Shown here: piece by piece, positions 14,619 to 21,304 of the stretch
How the letters are laid out: every line of letters starts with the position of its first letter
Numbering within the stretch: position 1 is the first letter of the stretch
Assembly (NCBI GenBank): GCA_009774345.1
Contig: VSNR01000068.1
Coordinates: 1-21,354 of the forward strand
DNA length: 21,354 nt
Source of the DNA: Lachnospiraceae bacterium
GTDB taxonomy: Bacteria; Bacillota; Clostridia; Lachnospirales; Lachnospiraceae
Direction of reading: 5' to 3'
Translations under genes and position numbers: made by a program
The notes under the pieces: generated by a model
Database searches by the model: none
Told to the model about the DNA's origin: nothing
Seen by the model: the letters and a program-made list of their open reading frames with translations, nothing else

Positions 14619-14662
14619 AGCCCGATCGTGTATTCTAGGTTTCACTGGCACAAATTGTCCGC
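14599..14662. terminator. Long inverted repeat between convergent genes, likely bidirectional terminator
   Basis: Perfect 16-bp arms (14604-14619 and 14641-14656, core TTTGTGCCAGTGAA) surround a 21-nt loop, and after a 1/2-nt mismatch a further 4 bp (GCGG/CCGC) extend the stem. It lies exactly where the HAD gene and the AIM24 gene converge and contains the HAD stop codon. Neither side has a clean T-tract, so termination is inferred from position and stem strength; a small insertion remnant is an alternative. Confidence 0.6.
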
Positions 14663-14695
14663 ATACTGGGAAGGATGAAATAGAATATCAGTTTG

Positions 14696-15427
14696 TTAGT
14701 TGGGACGGTGTCCGAGCCGTCCGCCGTCCATGCCAAGGCTGATGCCGCTTGCGCGCTCGTTAGGCTGGATGATGACAGTCACCGGCTGGCGGGGATTCCA
14801 CTCAAAGCTGTAGGATTCCCCTGACGTCTGGCCGATGAAGGTTTTCCAGTTGACATCCATCTTGATATCAGGGTCGCAGTAGCCGTTCCCCATCCAGCAG
14901 ACGACTGCATCGGGGTCAACGGCAAGCGTAGCGCCTGTCTGGATGTTGCTTAGCACGATGGGATTTCCATCTATTAAGATGGCGACATAGGCGTTTGGGC
15001 CAGTCCCTGTGAGGGTGGAGGTGGCAAGCCCCTTCTGTGAGATGACGCCGCAGCCAATGAAGCGCACATCATATTTGCAGTCCGGGGTGAAAGCGAGAAT
15101 GTTCTCCGATTCGATCGAGAGCACTTCACCGGGCTGAAGCTGGTATACAACGACATGCTGGGCATGGTTGGCATAGTATGTAATGCTGTCTCCGTTCATC
15201 ATGACTTTCATGAGCGGGAGATTTTCTCCGGTGACGCGCCGCAGCAGTGAGCCAAGCAGCGCTTGCCCCGCATTTTCCTGTGGTCCGAGCAATAACTTTT
15301 CAAATTTATAATTTTTCTGTCCGCCGTTTTCACCGCAGATAAAGGACCCCGCTTTGGTGAACAGCACATCATTTCCGCGGCAGGTCACTTTCAGGGTTAA
15401 TTCGTTAATCACTTCAAATGTCAGCAT
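14696..15427 (-). CDS. AIM24 family protein
   Basis: A 243-aa beta-rich protein of the AIM24/TIGR00266 family (double-stranded beta-helix-like repeats, named from yeast mitochondrial AIM24). Typical features are the early AGSFICGENGG segment, the GPQENAGQALLGSLLRR region, repeated 'ESENILAF'-type strands, and the late GNGYCDPDIKMDVNWKTFIG and FEWNPRQPVTVIIQPNERAS. The ATG at 15427 has AAGGAG about 9 nt upstream on the minus strand. Its molecular function is unknown; family members occur beside TerD genes and may serve as scaffold or ligand-binding partners. It is the second gene of a two-gene minus-strand unit, 46 bp behind the TerD fusion, so the two products probably work together. Confidence 0.85.
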   Translation of the reverse strand: MLTFEVINELTLKVTCRGNDVLFTKAGSFICGENGGQKNYKFEKLLLGPQENAGQALLGSLLRRVTGENLPLMKVMMNGDSITYYANHAQHVVVYQLQPGEVLSIESENILAFTPDCKYDVRFIGCGVISQKGLATSTLTGTGPNAYVAILIDGNPIVLSNIQTGATLAVDPDAVVCWMGNGYCDPDIKMDVNWKTFIGQTSGESYSFEWNPRQPVTVIIQPNERASGISLGMDGGRLGHRPN

Positions 15428-15473
15428 TGTTTGTTACTCCTTTTTGTATCGAATATATGAATCTAATGGTGTA

Positions 15474-16454
15474 TCAGAGGACTTGAACGCCGTACAGCGC
15501 ACACAGTCCGGCAAGATCTTTGGCGACGCCGTTTCCGACAGCGTTAAATTTCCATGCGCCGTTGTGCTGGTAAAGTTCTCCGATCATCATCGAGATCACG
15601 TTATTGTAATAGTCTGTCATGAGGAAGCTCACAAGTTCTCTGCCAGACGGGTCTAAGATGCGCACGTAGGCGTCCTTGAGCATGCCAAAGTGGAGTCTGT
15701 CTGCCAGCGCATCATTGATGGTGAGGACAAAGACAATTTTCTTTATCTGTGGATTCAGCTGTTTGAAATCGATATGAACCAGCTCGCGGTCTGCGCCGGC
15801 GCCAGCCACAAACCGGGTGCTCTGGTCGGGACTGAGCGTCTGACCGTAAAAGACAAACCATGAATCGCCAAGGACTTTGCCGTCCGCACCGAGCAGAAAT
15901 GCCGATACATCCACATCACACCGCGCATCGGTGACATTCCAGCCGAAGCAGGCGTCTACAGCGGTCAGTGCGGCAGTGGAGAGCAGCGCTTTCTGTCCTT
16001 TTTGCACTTTGTTTTGCAGTGTGGGAACAGGGCGCGCAATTGGCGCAGCGCTTGTATTTTGCTGCCCCGCAGTCAGTGCAGGCTGAATGTTTTGCTGCTG
16101 TGACGCTCTCGGTGGAGTCTGCCTGTAAGGCTGCTGCGTCGTATTTTGCTGGAACTGCGGGTGCGCCTGCTGTGCTGTATATTGCTGGAGCTGCGGGTGT
16201 GCCTGCTGTGCTGTATTTTGCTGGACTTGTATGGATGACTGCTGCGCTGTATTGGACTGAGATTGATTGTATCGCTGCTGTGGCGCGCTGCTTGGCTGTT
16301 GGTTATGCAACGCCGCAGGGCCACTGCTTTGTGAATTTTTGACAAGGGTCGTAATCGTATTCTTGTTTTTCACGCTCTGCGGTTCGGGCATGTTGATTGA
16401 CAGAATGGAATTGCGGTTCATGGGACCACTTGTTTTCATTTTGACAGTTACCAT
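15474..16454 (-). CDS. TerD domain protein with Gln-rich repeat N-terminal extension
   Basis: A 326-aa protein. Residues 1-145 are low-complexity and rich in Gln/Asn/Pro/Ser, including four 12-residue repeats of the type NTAQQAHPQLQQ (68-115). Residues 150-326 form a TerD domain. That domain is degenerate at the metal site: GLGWD is CFGWN, DFDLDA is CDVDVSA, and the NLTGxGxGDDE loop is FVAGAGADRELVHIDF. The C-terminal WKFNAVGNGVAKDLAGLCAL strand is kept. The Gln-rich part may be a flexible or self-associating linker; reduced Ca2+ binding is inferred from the missing acids. The ATG at 16454 has GGAGG 6 nt upstream (complement of 16461-16465). It is transcribed away from the MITE-containing intergenic region together with the AIM24 gene. 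Confidence 0.9.
   Translation of the reverse strand: MVTVKMKTSGPMNRNSILSINMPEPQSVKNKNTITTLVKNSQSSGPAALHNQQPSSAPQQRYNQSQSNTAQQSSIQVQQNTAQQAHPQLQQYTAQQAHPQFQQNTTQQPYRQTPPRASQQQNIQPALTAGQQNTSAAPIARPVPTLQNKVQKGQKALLSTAALTAVDACFGWNVTDARCDVDVSAFLLGADGKVLGDSWFVFYGQTLSPDQSTRFVAGAGADRELVHIDFKQLNPQIKKIVFVLTINDALADRLHFGMLKDAYVRILDPSGRELVSFLMTDYYNNVISMMIGELYQHNGAWKFNAVGNGVAKDLAGLCALYGVQVL
16141..16248. repeat. Three 36-bp imperfect tandem repeats in the TerD-fusion gene
   Basis: Units at 16141-16176, 16177-16212 and 16213-16248 each start GTATttTGCTGGA and end CTGCTGyGCT. Units 1 and 2 differ at only a few positions. They keep the frame and encode the 12-aa Gln-rich repeats, and a fourth, decayed unit follows. 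Copy number could vary between strains by slippage. Confidence 0.8.
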
Positions 16455-16493
16455 GGATTTCCTCCGTCTGTATATTTTATAAAACTAAGCTTC

Positions 16494-16502
16494 ATTATAG
16501 CA
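16494..16502 (-). promoter_or_regulatory. Extended -10 promoter of the TerD-fusion/AIM24 pair
   Basis: On the minus strand TGC directly precedes a perfect TATAAT (complement of 16494-16499), about 40 bp upstream of the start codon. The -35 hexamer at 17 bp is weak (ATGTAC), as is common for extended -10 promoters. Confidence 0.55.
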
Positions 16503-16542
16503 CATTCGACAGAGAGGTACATTAAAATTCCATTAAATCTCG

Positions 16543-16695
16543 TGTATTTCGTAACAGTTCAGCCTTCGGCTTCCTGTTACGAGCATCAAGCCATGCAAAA
16601 CCACTTCGTGGTGGCTTGATGCACCTCAGCCACTACGCTGTTTCACGGACTTTGCAGCAAGTGCAAAGTCCTGGACTGAACTGTTACTGTATTTC
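16543..16695. mobile_element. 137-bp MITE-like element with 8-bp target site duplication
   Basis: The element spans 16551-16687. Its ends are perfect 12-bp terminal inverted repeats, GTAACAGTTCAG (16551-16562) and its complement (16676-16687). Directly outside, TGTATTTC occurs at 16543-16550 and again at 16688-16695, an exact 8-bp direct repeat as left by transposition. The inside folds into hairpins: GCATCAAGCCA with TGGCTTGATGC (16583-16593 and 16612-16622), GGACTTTGCA with its complement (16647-16656 and 16662-16671), plus CGTAACAG/CTGTTACG at the left end, which competes with the outer stem. It has no ORF, so it must move in trans if it moves. It lies between the divergent promoters of the TerD fusion and the Na/Pi transporter. 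Confidence 0.8.
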
Positions 16696-16725
16696 ACAGT
16701 TTTCAAAAATATTGTTGTTTGTATC

Positions 16726-16754
16726 TTATCAAAAGGCATGCAGTCTATTATAAT
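16726..16754 (+). promoter_or_regulatory. Promoter candidate for the Na/Pi cotransporter gene
   Basis: TTATCA (16726-16731), a 17-bp spacer and a perfect TATAAT (16749-16754). It would give a leader of about 200 nt before the ATG at 16962. The rest of the 507-bp intergenic region (16455-16961) holds the MITE-like element, the opposite promoter and AT-rich sequence with no other gene I can support. Confidence 0.5.
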
Positions 16755-16961
16755 AATGGATATACATTTGACTTACAAGACAATATATGTACGAGACGCG
16801 CGATTCCTAAGGAGCTGTTAAATGTCCAATCGGAGAAATAGGCAAGTAAGATGTATAAGTTATTTTTAACAGTTTCTAAGATACATGCTGTACAAAAGTT
16901 GAATGAAATGTATATAAACAGGGAAAAGTTATGATATTAAGTAGTAGGAAGGGAGAACAAG

Positions 16962-18743
16962 ATGGACTTTTTTGATTTGTTGACGATGGTGGGTGGTCTG
17001 GCGCTGTTTCTGTATGGAATGCATCTGCTCAGTGAGGGACTGGAAAAGCTGTCAGGAGGACGGTTAGAGCGGGTGCTGGAAAATCTGACGAATAACAGGC
17101 TAAAGGCAGTGCTTTTGGGTGCAGGCGTGACGGCGGTGATTCAATCTTCCTCTGCGACGACGGTGATGGTAGTGGGCTTTGTAAATTCTGGGATTATGAA
17201 GCTCTCGCAGGCAATTGGCATCATTATGGGCGCGAATGTCGGAACGACGATCACGTCATGGCTTTTGAGCCTTACAGGAATCGAGAGCGACAGCTTTTTC
17301 TTGCAGCTGCTCAAACCGACCTCGTTTTCACCAGTGCTTGCTGCAATTGGCGTCATTTTTATTATGTTTTTGAAAAACGGCAGGAAACGCGATCTTGGTA
17401 CGATTTTAGTAGGATTTGCGATCTTGATGACTGGAATGGATACGATGTCGTCGGCAGTGAAGCCGCTGAGTCAGGTTCCTGAGTTTACAGGGTTGTTCAC
17501 AATGTTTACCAATCCGCTGCTTGGGCTGCTCGTAGGAGCACTGGTAACGGCAGTCATACAGTCTTCTTCCGCGTCTGTCGGTATTTTGCAGGCGTTGTGT
17601 GTGACGGGCAGTATCAACTACGCGGCGGCAGTGCCGATTATCCTCGGCCAGAATATCGGCACCTGTGTGACGGCGATGATGTCGGGCGTTGGCGCAAGCA
17701 AGAATGCCAGAAGGGCTTCGATCGTCCACCTTTTGTTTAATATCATTGGAACGGCAATTTTTATGATTGCTTTTTATACCCTGAATGCATTTTTGGACTT
17801 TGCCTTTATGGAGGAGGCGGCTGACAGTGCCGGAATTGCGCTGGTACACACCGGATTTAACGTACTGGCGACCTTGGTGCTGCTGCCTTTTGCAAACCTT
17901 CTTGAAAAATTGTCCTTGATCCTGATTCAGCCCGACGAGGAGGAAGAGCGGCAGGCGATGGAGAATGAGCTGTTTGCCAAGATGGATGAGCGTTTCCTGA
18001 GTACGCCTTCTTTTGCCTTGGAGCAGGCATATTCCTATGTCTTGAGGATGGCTGCACTGACGAAGGATTCGTTGAATGGGGCGACGGATAATCTGTTTGT
18101 TTTTGATAAAAAGCACGTGAAGGATATTGAGCAGATGGAGAGTCTGGTAGACCGCTATGAGGATGAAATCAGCGGGTATCTCGTGAAGCTCTCGAGCAGG
18201 AATCTGAGCGAGCCCGACTCGCGCAAGCTAAATATGCTGCTGCACAGTGTGGGAGATTTGGAGCGGATTTCAGACCATGCTATCAATTTAGTGGACTGCG
18301 CCAAAACGATGAATAAGAAGGAACAGTACTTTTCTGAGAAGGCGACCGAGGAGTTAAAGATTTTTTCACGGGCAGTCTGTGATATTGTCGATGCCTCGGT
18401 CAGCGTACTTGAGACGGGAGACGAGGAGGCGGCAAAGTCGATTGAGCCGTTTGAGGAAGCGATTGACATTCTGCAAAAAGAAATGAAAAAGCGTCATGTA
18501 AAACGCCTCAGAAAAGGAAAGTGTACCGCTGAGATGGGATTCGTCCTCTCGGACATCACAAACAATTACGAGCGGATTGCGGACCACTGCTCGAATCTGG
18601 CAATTAATGTAATGCAGCTTGGGGAGGATGACACGCACGCCCATGAGTATGTTGACAGCCTTGAGAAAGGGGAGGGCAGCGCGTTTGACCAAATGATGCA
18701 GGAGTGCCTGAGACGGTATGAGCTGCCAGCAAAGGTAAAATAA
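16962..18743 (+). CDS. Na+/phosphate cotransporter family protein with PhoU-like domain
   Basis: A 593-aa membrane protein. Two inverted-repeat Na/Pi cotransporter halves are marked by QSSSATT (61-67) and QSSSAS (200-205), each in a hydrophobic segment, followed by GANVGTT and GQNIGT loops. After about residue 340 the protein is soluble and helical, with a PhoU-like domain (…HSVGDLERISDHAINLVD… and …ITNNYERIADHCSNLAIN…, the two PhoU metal-binding E-x3-D-x2 motifs). It should import phosphate with Na+, with the PhoU part gating or signalling. AAGGGAG at 16949-16955 precedes the ATG. It looks like an independent transcription unit; any tie to the Ter locus, such as phosphate for nucleotide chemistry, is speculative. 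Confidence 0.92.
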   Translation: MDFFDLLTMVGGLALFLYGMHLLSEGLEKLSGGRLERVLENLTNNRLKAVLLGAGVTAVIQSSSATTVMVVGFVNSGIMKLSQAIGIIMGANVGTTITSWLLSLTGIESDSFFLQLLKPTSFSPVLAAIGVIFIMFLKNGRKRDLGTILVGFAILMTGMDTMSSAVKPLSQVPEFTGLFTMFTNPLLGLLVGALVTAVIQSSSASVGILQALCVTGSINYAAAVPIILGQNIGTCVTAMMSGVGASKNARRASIVHLLFNIIGTAIFMIAFYTLNAFLDFAFMEEAADSAGIALVHTGFNVLATLVLLPFANLLEKLSLILIQPDEEEERQAMENELFAKMDERFLSTPSFALEQAYSYVLRMAALTKDSLNGATDNLFVFDKKHVKDIEQMESLVDRYEDEISGYLVKLSSRNLSEPDSRKLNMLLHSVGDLERISDHAINLVDCAKTMNKKEQYFSEKATEELKIFSRAVCDIVDASVSVLETGDEEAAKSIEPFEEAIDILQKEMKKRHVKRLRKGKCTAEMGFVLSDITNNYERIADHCSNLAINVMQLGEDDTHAHEYVDSLEKGEGSAFDQMMQECLRRYELPAKVK

Positions 18744-18816
18744 GACTGAAAACTGTGAATTATTACAACAAATTTTAGTAAATTGCACAAAATTTATGGT
18801 TATCACATATTTTTTA

Positions 18817-18845
18817 TTGTGTTGGAAAAAAAATTAAATTATAAT
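18817..18845 (+). promoter_or_regulatory. Promoter candidate for gdhA
   Basis: TTGTGT (18817-18822), a 17-bp spacer and a perfect TATAAT (18840-18845) in a very AT-rich region, about 65 bp before the start codon. The -35 box is only partly conserved. No clear terminator of the upstream transporter gene is visible in this gap. Confidence 0.45.
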
Positions 18846-18910
18846 GTAATCGTTGAGTTTAGCGCATTACAGTGTTGAATTAATTTTTATAAACCAAGGA
18901 GGATTTAAAA

Positions 18911-20266
18911 ATGTCATATGTAGATGAGGTATTAGAGCTTGTAAAGAAAAAGAATGCAAGCGAGCCTGAGTTTATTCAGGCAGTAACAGAGGTTTTAAAT
19001 TCACTCAGACCTGTTGTGGAGGCAAATGAGGAGCTTTATAAGAAAAATGCAATTTTGGAGAGAATCACAGAGCCAGACCGCCAGATTATGTTCCGTGTGC
19101 CTTGGGTGGACGACAAGGGACAGGTGCAGGTCAACAGAGGGTTCCGCGTACAGTTCAACAATGCCATTGGACCCTACAAGGGAGGACTTCGTCTGCATCC
19201 TTCTGTAAATCTGGGTATCATCAAGTTCTTAGGGTTTGAGCAGATTTTCAAAAATTCCCTTACAAGCCTTCCGATCGGCGGCGGCAAGGGCGGTTCCGAC
19301 TTTGACCCGAAGGGCAAGTCAGACAGAGAGATTATGGCATTCTGCCAGAGTTTCATGACAGAGCTTTCTAAATATATCGGCGCAGATGTGGATGTTCCGG
19401 CTGGCGATATCGGAACAGGCGCAAGAGAGATCGGCTTTATGTTTGGACAGTACAAGAGAATCAGAGGTACATTTGAGGGCGTTCTCACAGGCAAGGGGCT
19501 TACATACGGCGGTTCCCTCGCACGTACAGAGGCTACAGGCTATGGTCTGCTCTATCTCACACAGGAACTGATGAAGTGCCACGGCGAGTCGATGGAAGGC
19601 AAGACAGTTGTCGTATCCGGCGCTGGCAATGTTGCAATCTATGCGACACAGAAGGCGCAGCAGATGGGCGCGAAGGTTGTCACCTGCTCTGACTCTACAG
19701 GCTGGATATACGATCCTGAAGGAATTGATGTGGAACTCCTCAAGGAAGTGAAGGAAGTGAAACGTGCAAGACTGACAGAGTATGCAGCAGCAAGGCCAAG
19801 CGCTGAATATCATGAGGTCAGCGCAGCTGACAGAAGCGGTTCGGGCGTATGGCAGATCAAGTGTGACATCGCACTTCCTTGTGCGACACAGAACGAGCTT
19901 CTGATTGAGGATGCAAAGCAGCTTGTGGCAAATGGCTGCAAGTGTGTCTGCGAGGGCGCGAATATGCCTACGACCATTGACGCGACAGAGTACTTACAGC
20001 AGAACGGTGTATGGTTTGTCGGTGGCAAGGCAGCCAATGCAGGCGGTGTGGCGACTTCTGCACTGGAAATGTCACAGAACAGTGAGCGTCTGAGCTGGAG
20101 CTTTGAGGAAGTGGATGCAAAGTTACAGAATATTATGGTGAATATTTATCACAATATTGATGACGCGGCGAAACGCTATGGCATGGAAGGAAACTATGTA
20201 GCAGGGGCGAATATCGCCGGCTTTGAGAAAGTGGTCAATGCAATGCTCGCGCAGGGCGTGTGCTAA
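18911..20266 (+). CDS. gdhA: NADP-type glutamate dehydrogenase
   Basis: A 451-aa hexameric-type glutamate dehydrogenase, the usual length for the bacterial GdhA family. It interconverts 2-oxoglutarate plus ammonia and glutamate in the cytoplasm. Substrate-binding and catalytic segments are intact: GPYKGGLRLHPSVN (K90), PIGGGKGGSDFDPKGKSD (K126) and DVPAGDIGTGAREIGFMFG (D166). The Rossmann dinucleotide loop reads VVSGAGNVAIYA (about 234-245); Ser follows the second strand (TCSDSTG), consistent with the NADPH-preferring group, though coenzyme choice cannot be settled by eye. AAGGAGG about 7 nt before the ATG gives strong translation. It stands alone, upstream of the mobile-element remnant. Confidence 0.96.
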   Translation: MSYVDEVLELVKKKNASEPEFIQAVTEVLNSLRPVVEANEELYKKNAILERITEPDRQIMFRVPWVDDKGQVQVNRGFRVQFNNAIGPYKGGLRLHPSVNLGIIKFLGFEQIFKNSLTSLPIGGGKGGSDFDPKGKSDREIMAFCQSFMTELSKYIGADVDVPAGDIGTGAREIGFMFGQYKRIRGTFEGVLTGKGLTYGGSLARTEATGYGLLYLTQELMKCHGESMEGKTVVVSGAGNVAIYATQKAQQMGAKVVTCSDSTGWIYDPEGIDVELLKEVKEVKRARLTEYAAARPSAEYHEVSAADRSGSGVWQIKCDIALPCATQNELLIEDAKQLVANGCKCVCEGANMPTTIDATEYLQQNGVWFVGGKAANAGGVATSALEMSQNSERLSWSFEEVDAKLQNIMVNIYHNIDDAAKRYGMEGNYVAGANIAGFEKVVNAMLAQGVC

Positions 20267-20445
20267 TAAGGTAAAAAGAATCCCCAAAGGGTTAGTTTTA
20301 CGGTGATAAGGAAGTATTTACAACAACTTATCAATAACGCTGACAAACAGGGTGCAAGCAAAAGCAGGGAACATATCACTTCCATTAGTGGTCGGCTCTC
20401 TGCTTTTCTGTTACGCAATAGAACGCCGTTTTTGAGGGTAGACAT
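20263..20445 (-). CDS. Possible small hydrophobic protein, 60 aa
   Basis: ATG at 20445, with an AAGGG about 9 nt upstream on the minus strand. The product has one likely membrane segment (MEVICSLLLLAPCLSALLIS). Its last codons overlap the end of gdhA on the opposite strand and it spans a hairpin, so it may be chance. Confidence 0.2.
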   Translation of the reverse strand: MSTLKNGVLLRNRKAESRPLMEVICSLLLLAPCLSALLISCCKYFLITVKLTLWGFFLPY

Positions 20446-20660
20446 ATAAAACCCTTACCCCGCCACTTCAATACCCGCAAAGCCGCATAAATCAAGGACA
20501 AAATAACCCCTACTGCGTAACAATCCCCATAATAGATTGAGGGCGAAAGCAGTCTGCTGATTTCGCCCTCTTGACTACCCACAAGCAAAGGCGGGAAAAG
20601 CTGTCAAGGGCGCGTAGCGCGAAGTCTACCCTTGACAGCTTTTCCTGTCTTTGCTACCTA
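20267..20660. other. Noncoding end of a conjugative-element remnant, hairpin-rich
   Basis: These 394 bp hold no gene I can support. Three strong inverted repeats are present: 20360-20367 with 20400-20407 (AAAAGCAG), 20539-20548 with 20561-20570 (GAGGGCGAAA), and the longest at 20585-20654. The only ORFs are a 60-aa hydrophobic one (20263-20445, minus) and a TTG-started 67-aa one that runs through the hairpins. The region sits where excisionase and integrase genes usually follow Orf8-like genes in Tn916/Tn1549-type elements; neither is found. The element boundary is somewhere after the gdhA stop but no attachment repeat can be seen. Confidence 0.5.
20585..20654. repeat. Strong 17-bp hairpin downstream of the Orf8-like gene
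   Basis: Perfect 17-bp arms (20594-20610 and 20629-20645, GGAAAAGCTGTCAAGGG and its complement) are extended by 6 more base pairs (GCAAAG/CTTTGC) across a 3x3 internal loop. The loop contains a smaller CGCG-TAG-CGCG palindrome. It starts 7 bp past the stop of the minus-strand HTH gene, so it may act as a transcription end or RNA-stability element, although no T-tract follows. Confidence 0.7.
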
Positions 20661-20864
20661 CTATCGGTCGAAGCGGAATTTCAATATGGCTTCAACCAGT
20701 TTCGCCTTTAATCTGTCCTGTGTATCGTCGTTGATATGCCCCTTATACATAGACAGGTATTTGATATGTGCGGTGTAGTGCCGCAATACTGCGTCTACCG
20801 CTTCCGGCTCTCCGGCAACGGCTTTTTCGATTACCTCAAAAGGTATCAGCTTTTTGTTCCTCAT
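20661..20864 (-). CDS. Tn916 Orf8-like helix-turn-helix conjugative element protein
   Basis: A 67-aa protein beginning MRNKKLIPFEVIEKAVAGEP and ending VEAILKFRFDR, matching the short HTH_16-type proteins that lie beside the sigma-like factor in Tn916/Tn1549-family elements. The segment AVDAVLRHYTAHIKYLSMYK is the conserved core with the region-2-like helix. GGGAG lies about 10 nt upstream of the ATG. Its start overlaps the end of the sigma-like gene by 29 nt, the arrangement usual in these elements. It is thought to help control element transfer or excision genes; here those genes are absent. Confidence 0.85.
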   Translation of the reverse strand: MRNKKLIPFEVIEKAVAGEPEAVDAVLRHYTAHIKYLSMYKGHINDDTQDRLKAKLVEAILKFRFDR

Positions 20865-21240
20865 GTTTCAATTTCTCCCATTCTTTTCGTAACTGTTTCA
20901 GCGCAACATTTCTTCTGTGGTTTATCGTACTTCTGCAACGTCCGTACTGTCTGCCGATGGCTTCATCACGATAGCCAACGAAGTAATAAAGCAACAAAAC
21001 TTCCCGCCTTAACTCCGGCAATTTTGATAATGCCGTTGCCAATCGTTCATCATCAACAATAACTTCCTTTCCCAACACAATAAATACAGTCGGCTTATCC
21101 TGTTTTTCAAAGTAGCTGTCCATAGCAGACGGTTCAAAATATCGTTCTGACATCAGATAGTCAAGGGATATTTCTCTTGCTTCTTTCCGCTTCAAATCCC
21201 GCCATGCATTAATTGTGTTATCCCCAATTAGTAGGAACAA
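20836..21240 (-). CDS. Tn916 Orf7-like sigma-70 family factor, probably 5'-truncated
   Basis: A 134-codon ORF. The C-terminal half is a clear sigma region 4: DERLATALSKLPELRREVLL, then GYRDEAIGRQYGRCRSTINH as the helix-turn-helix, then RRNVALKQLRKEWEKL. The middle (INAWRDLKRKEAREISLDYL) matches the end of region 2 of such factors. Intact relatives normally have an F-x-x-FCK-type N-terminus before NAWRD; here only nine residues (MFLLIGDNT) precede it, the sole upstream start is a TTG without a ribosome site, and a stop lies directly before it. I infer a deletion at about 21220-21240. The factor is probably inactive or produced only as a fragment. Confidence 0.7.
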   Translation of the reverse strand: MFLLIGDNTINAWRDLKRKEAREISLDYLMSERYFEPSAMDSYFEKQDKPTVFIVLGKEVIVDDERLATALSKLPELRREVLLLYYFVGYRDEAIGRQYGRCRSTINHRRNVALKQLRKEWEKLKHEEQKADTF

Positions 21241-21304
21241 TCACACTCAATAGCGGGCGGCGTTCGTCAAAAAATATGGTGATAGTCAATAACTGTGTTG
21301 GCAT
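21218..21304 (-). pseudogene. Possible displaced N-terminal piece of the sigma-like gene
   Basis: A 28-codon ORF (MPTQLLTITIFFDERRPLLS followed by VIVPTNWG) starts at ATG 21304 and overlaps the truncated sigma ORF in another frame. It has no ribosome site. It may be the original 5' end of the sigma gene joined out of frame by the deletion, or an unrelated chance ORF. The family is not recognised. Confidence 0.25.

Noticed and set aside
16130..16260. CRISPR-like array in the repetitive stretch
   Set aside because: The units are directly adjacent without spacers, in frame and coding; this is a protein repeat.
16822..16869. 15-codon ORF (MSNRRNRQVRCISYF) with AAGGAG 7 nt upstream, in the leader of the Na/Pi gene
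   Set aside because: It has a good ribosome site and a promoter upstream, but 15 codons are too few to separate from chance and no leader-peptide hairpin or repeated codons follow.
17406..18116. 236-aa minus-strand ORF inside the Na/Pi gene
   Set aside because: It is antisense to conserved transporter motifs and reads as a basic low-complexity shadow ORF.
20280..20304. Possible terminator after gdhA (CCCC-AAA-GGG)
   Set aside because: The stem is only 3-5 bp with a bulge and there is no real T-run.
20385..20588. 67-aa minus-strand ORF in the conjugative-element remnant
   Set aside because: It starts at a TTG inside a strong hairpin, has no ribosome site, and runs through two inverted repeats.
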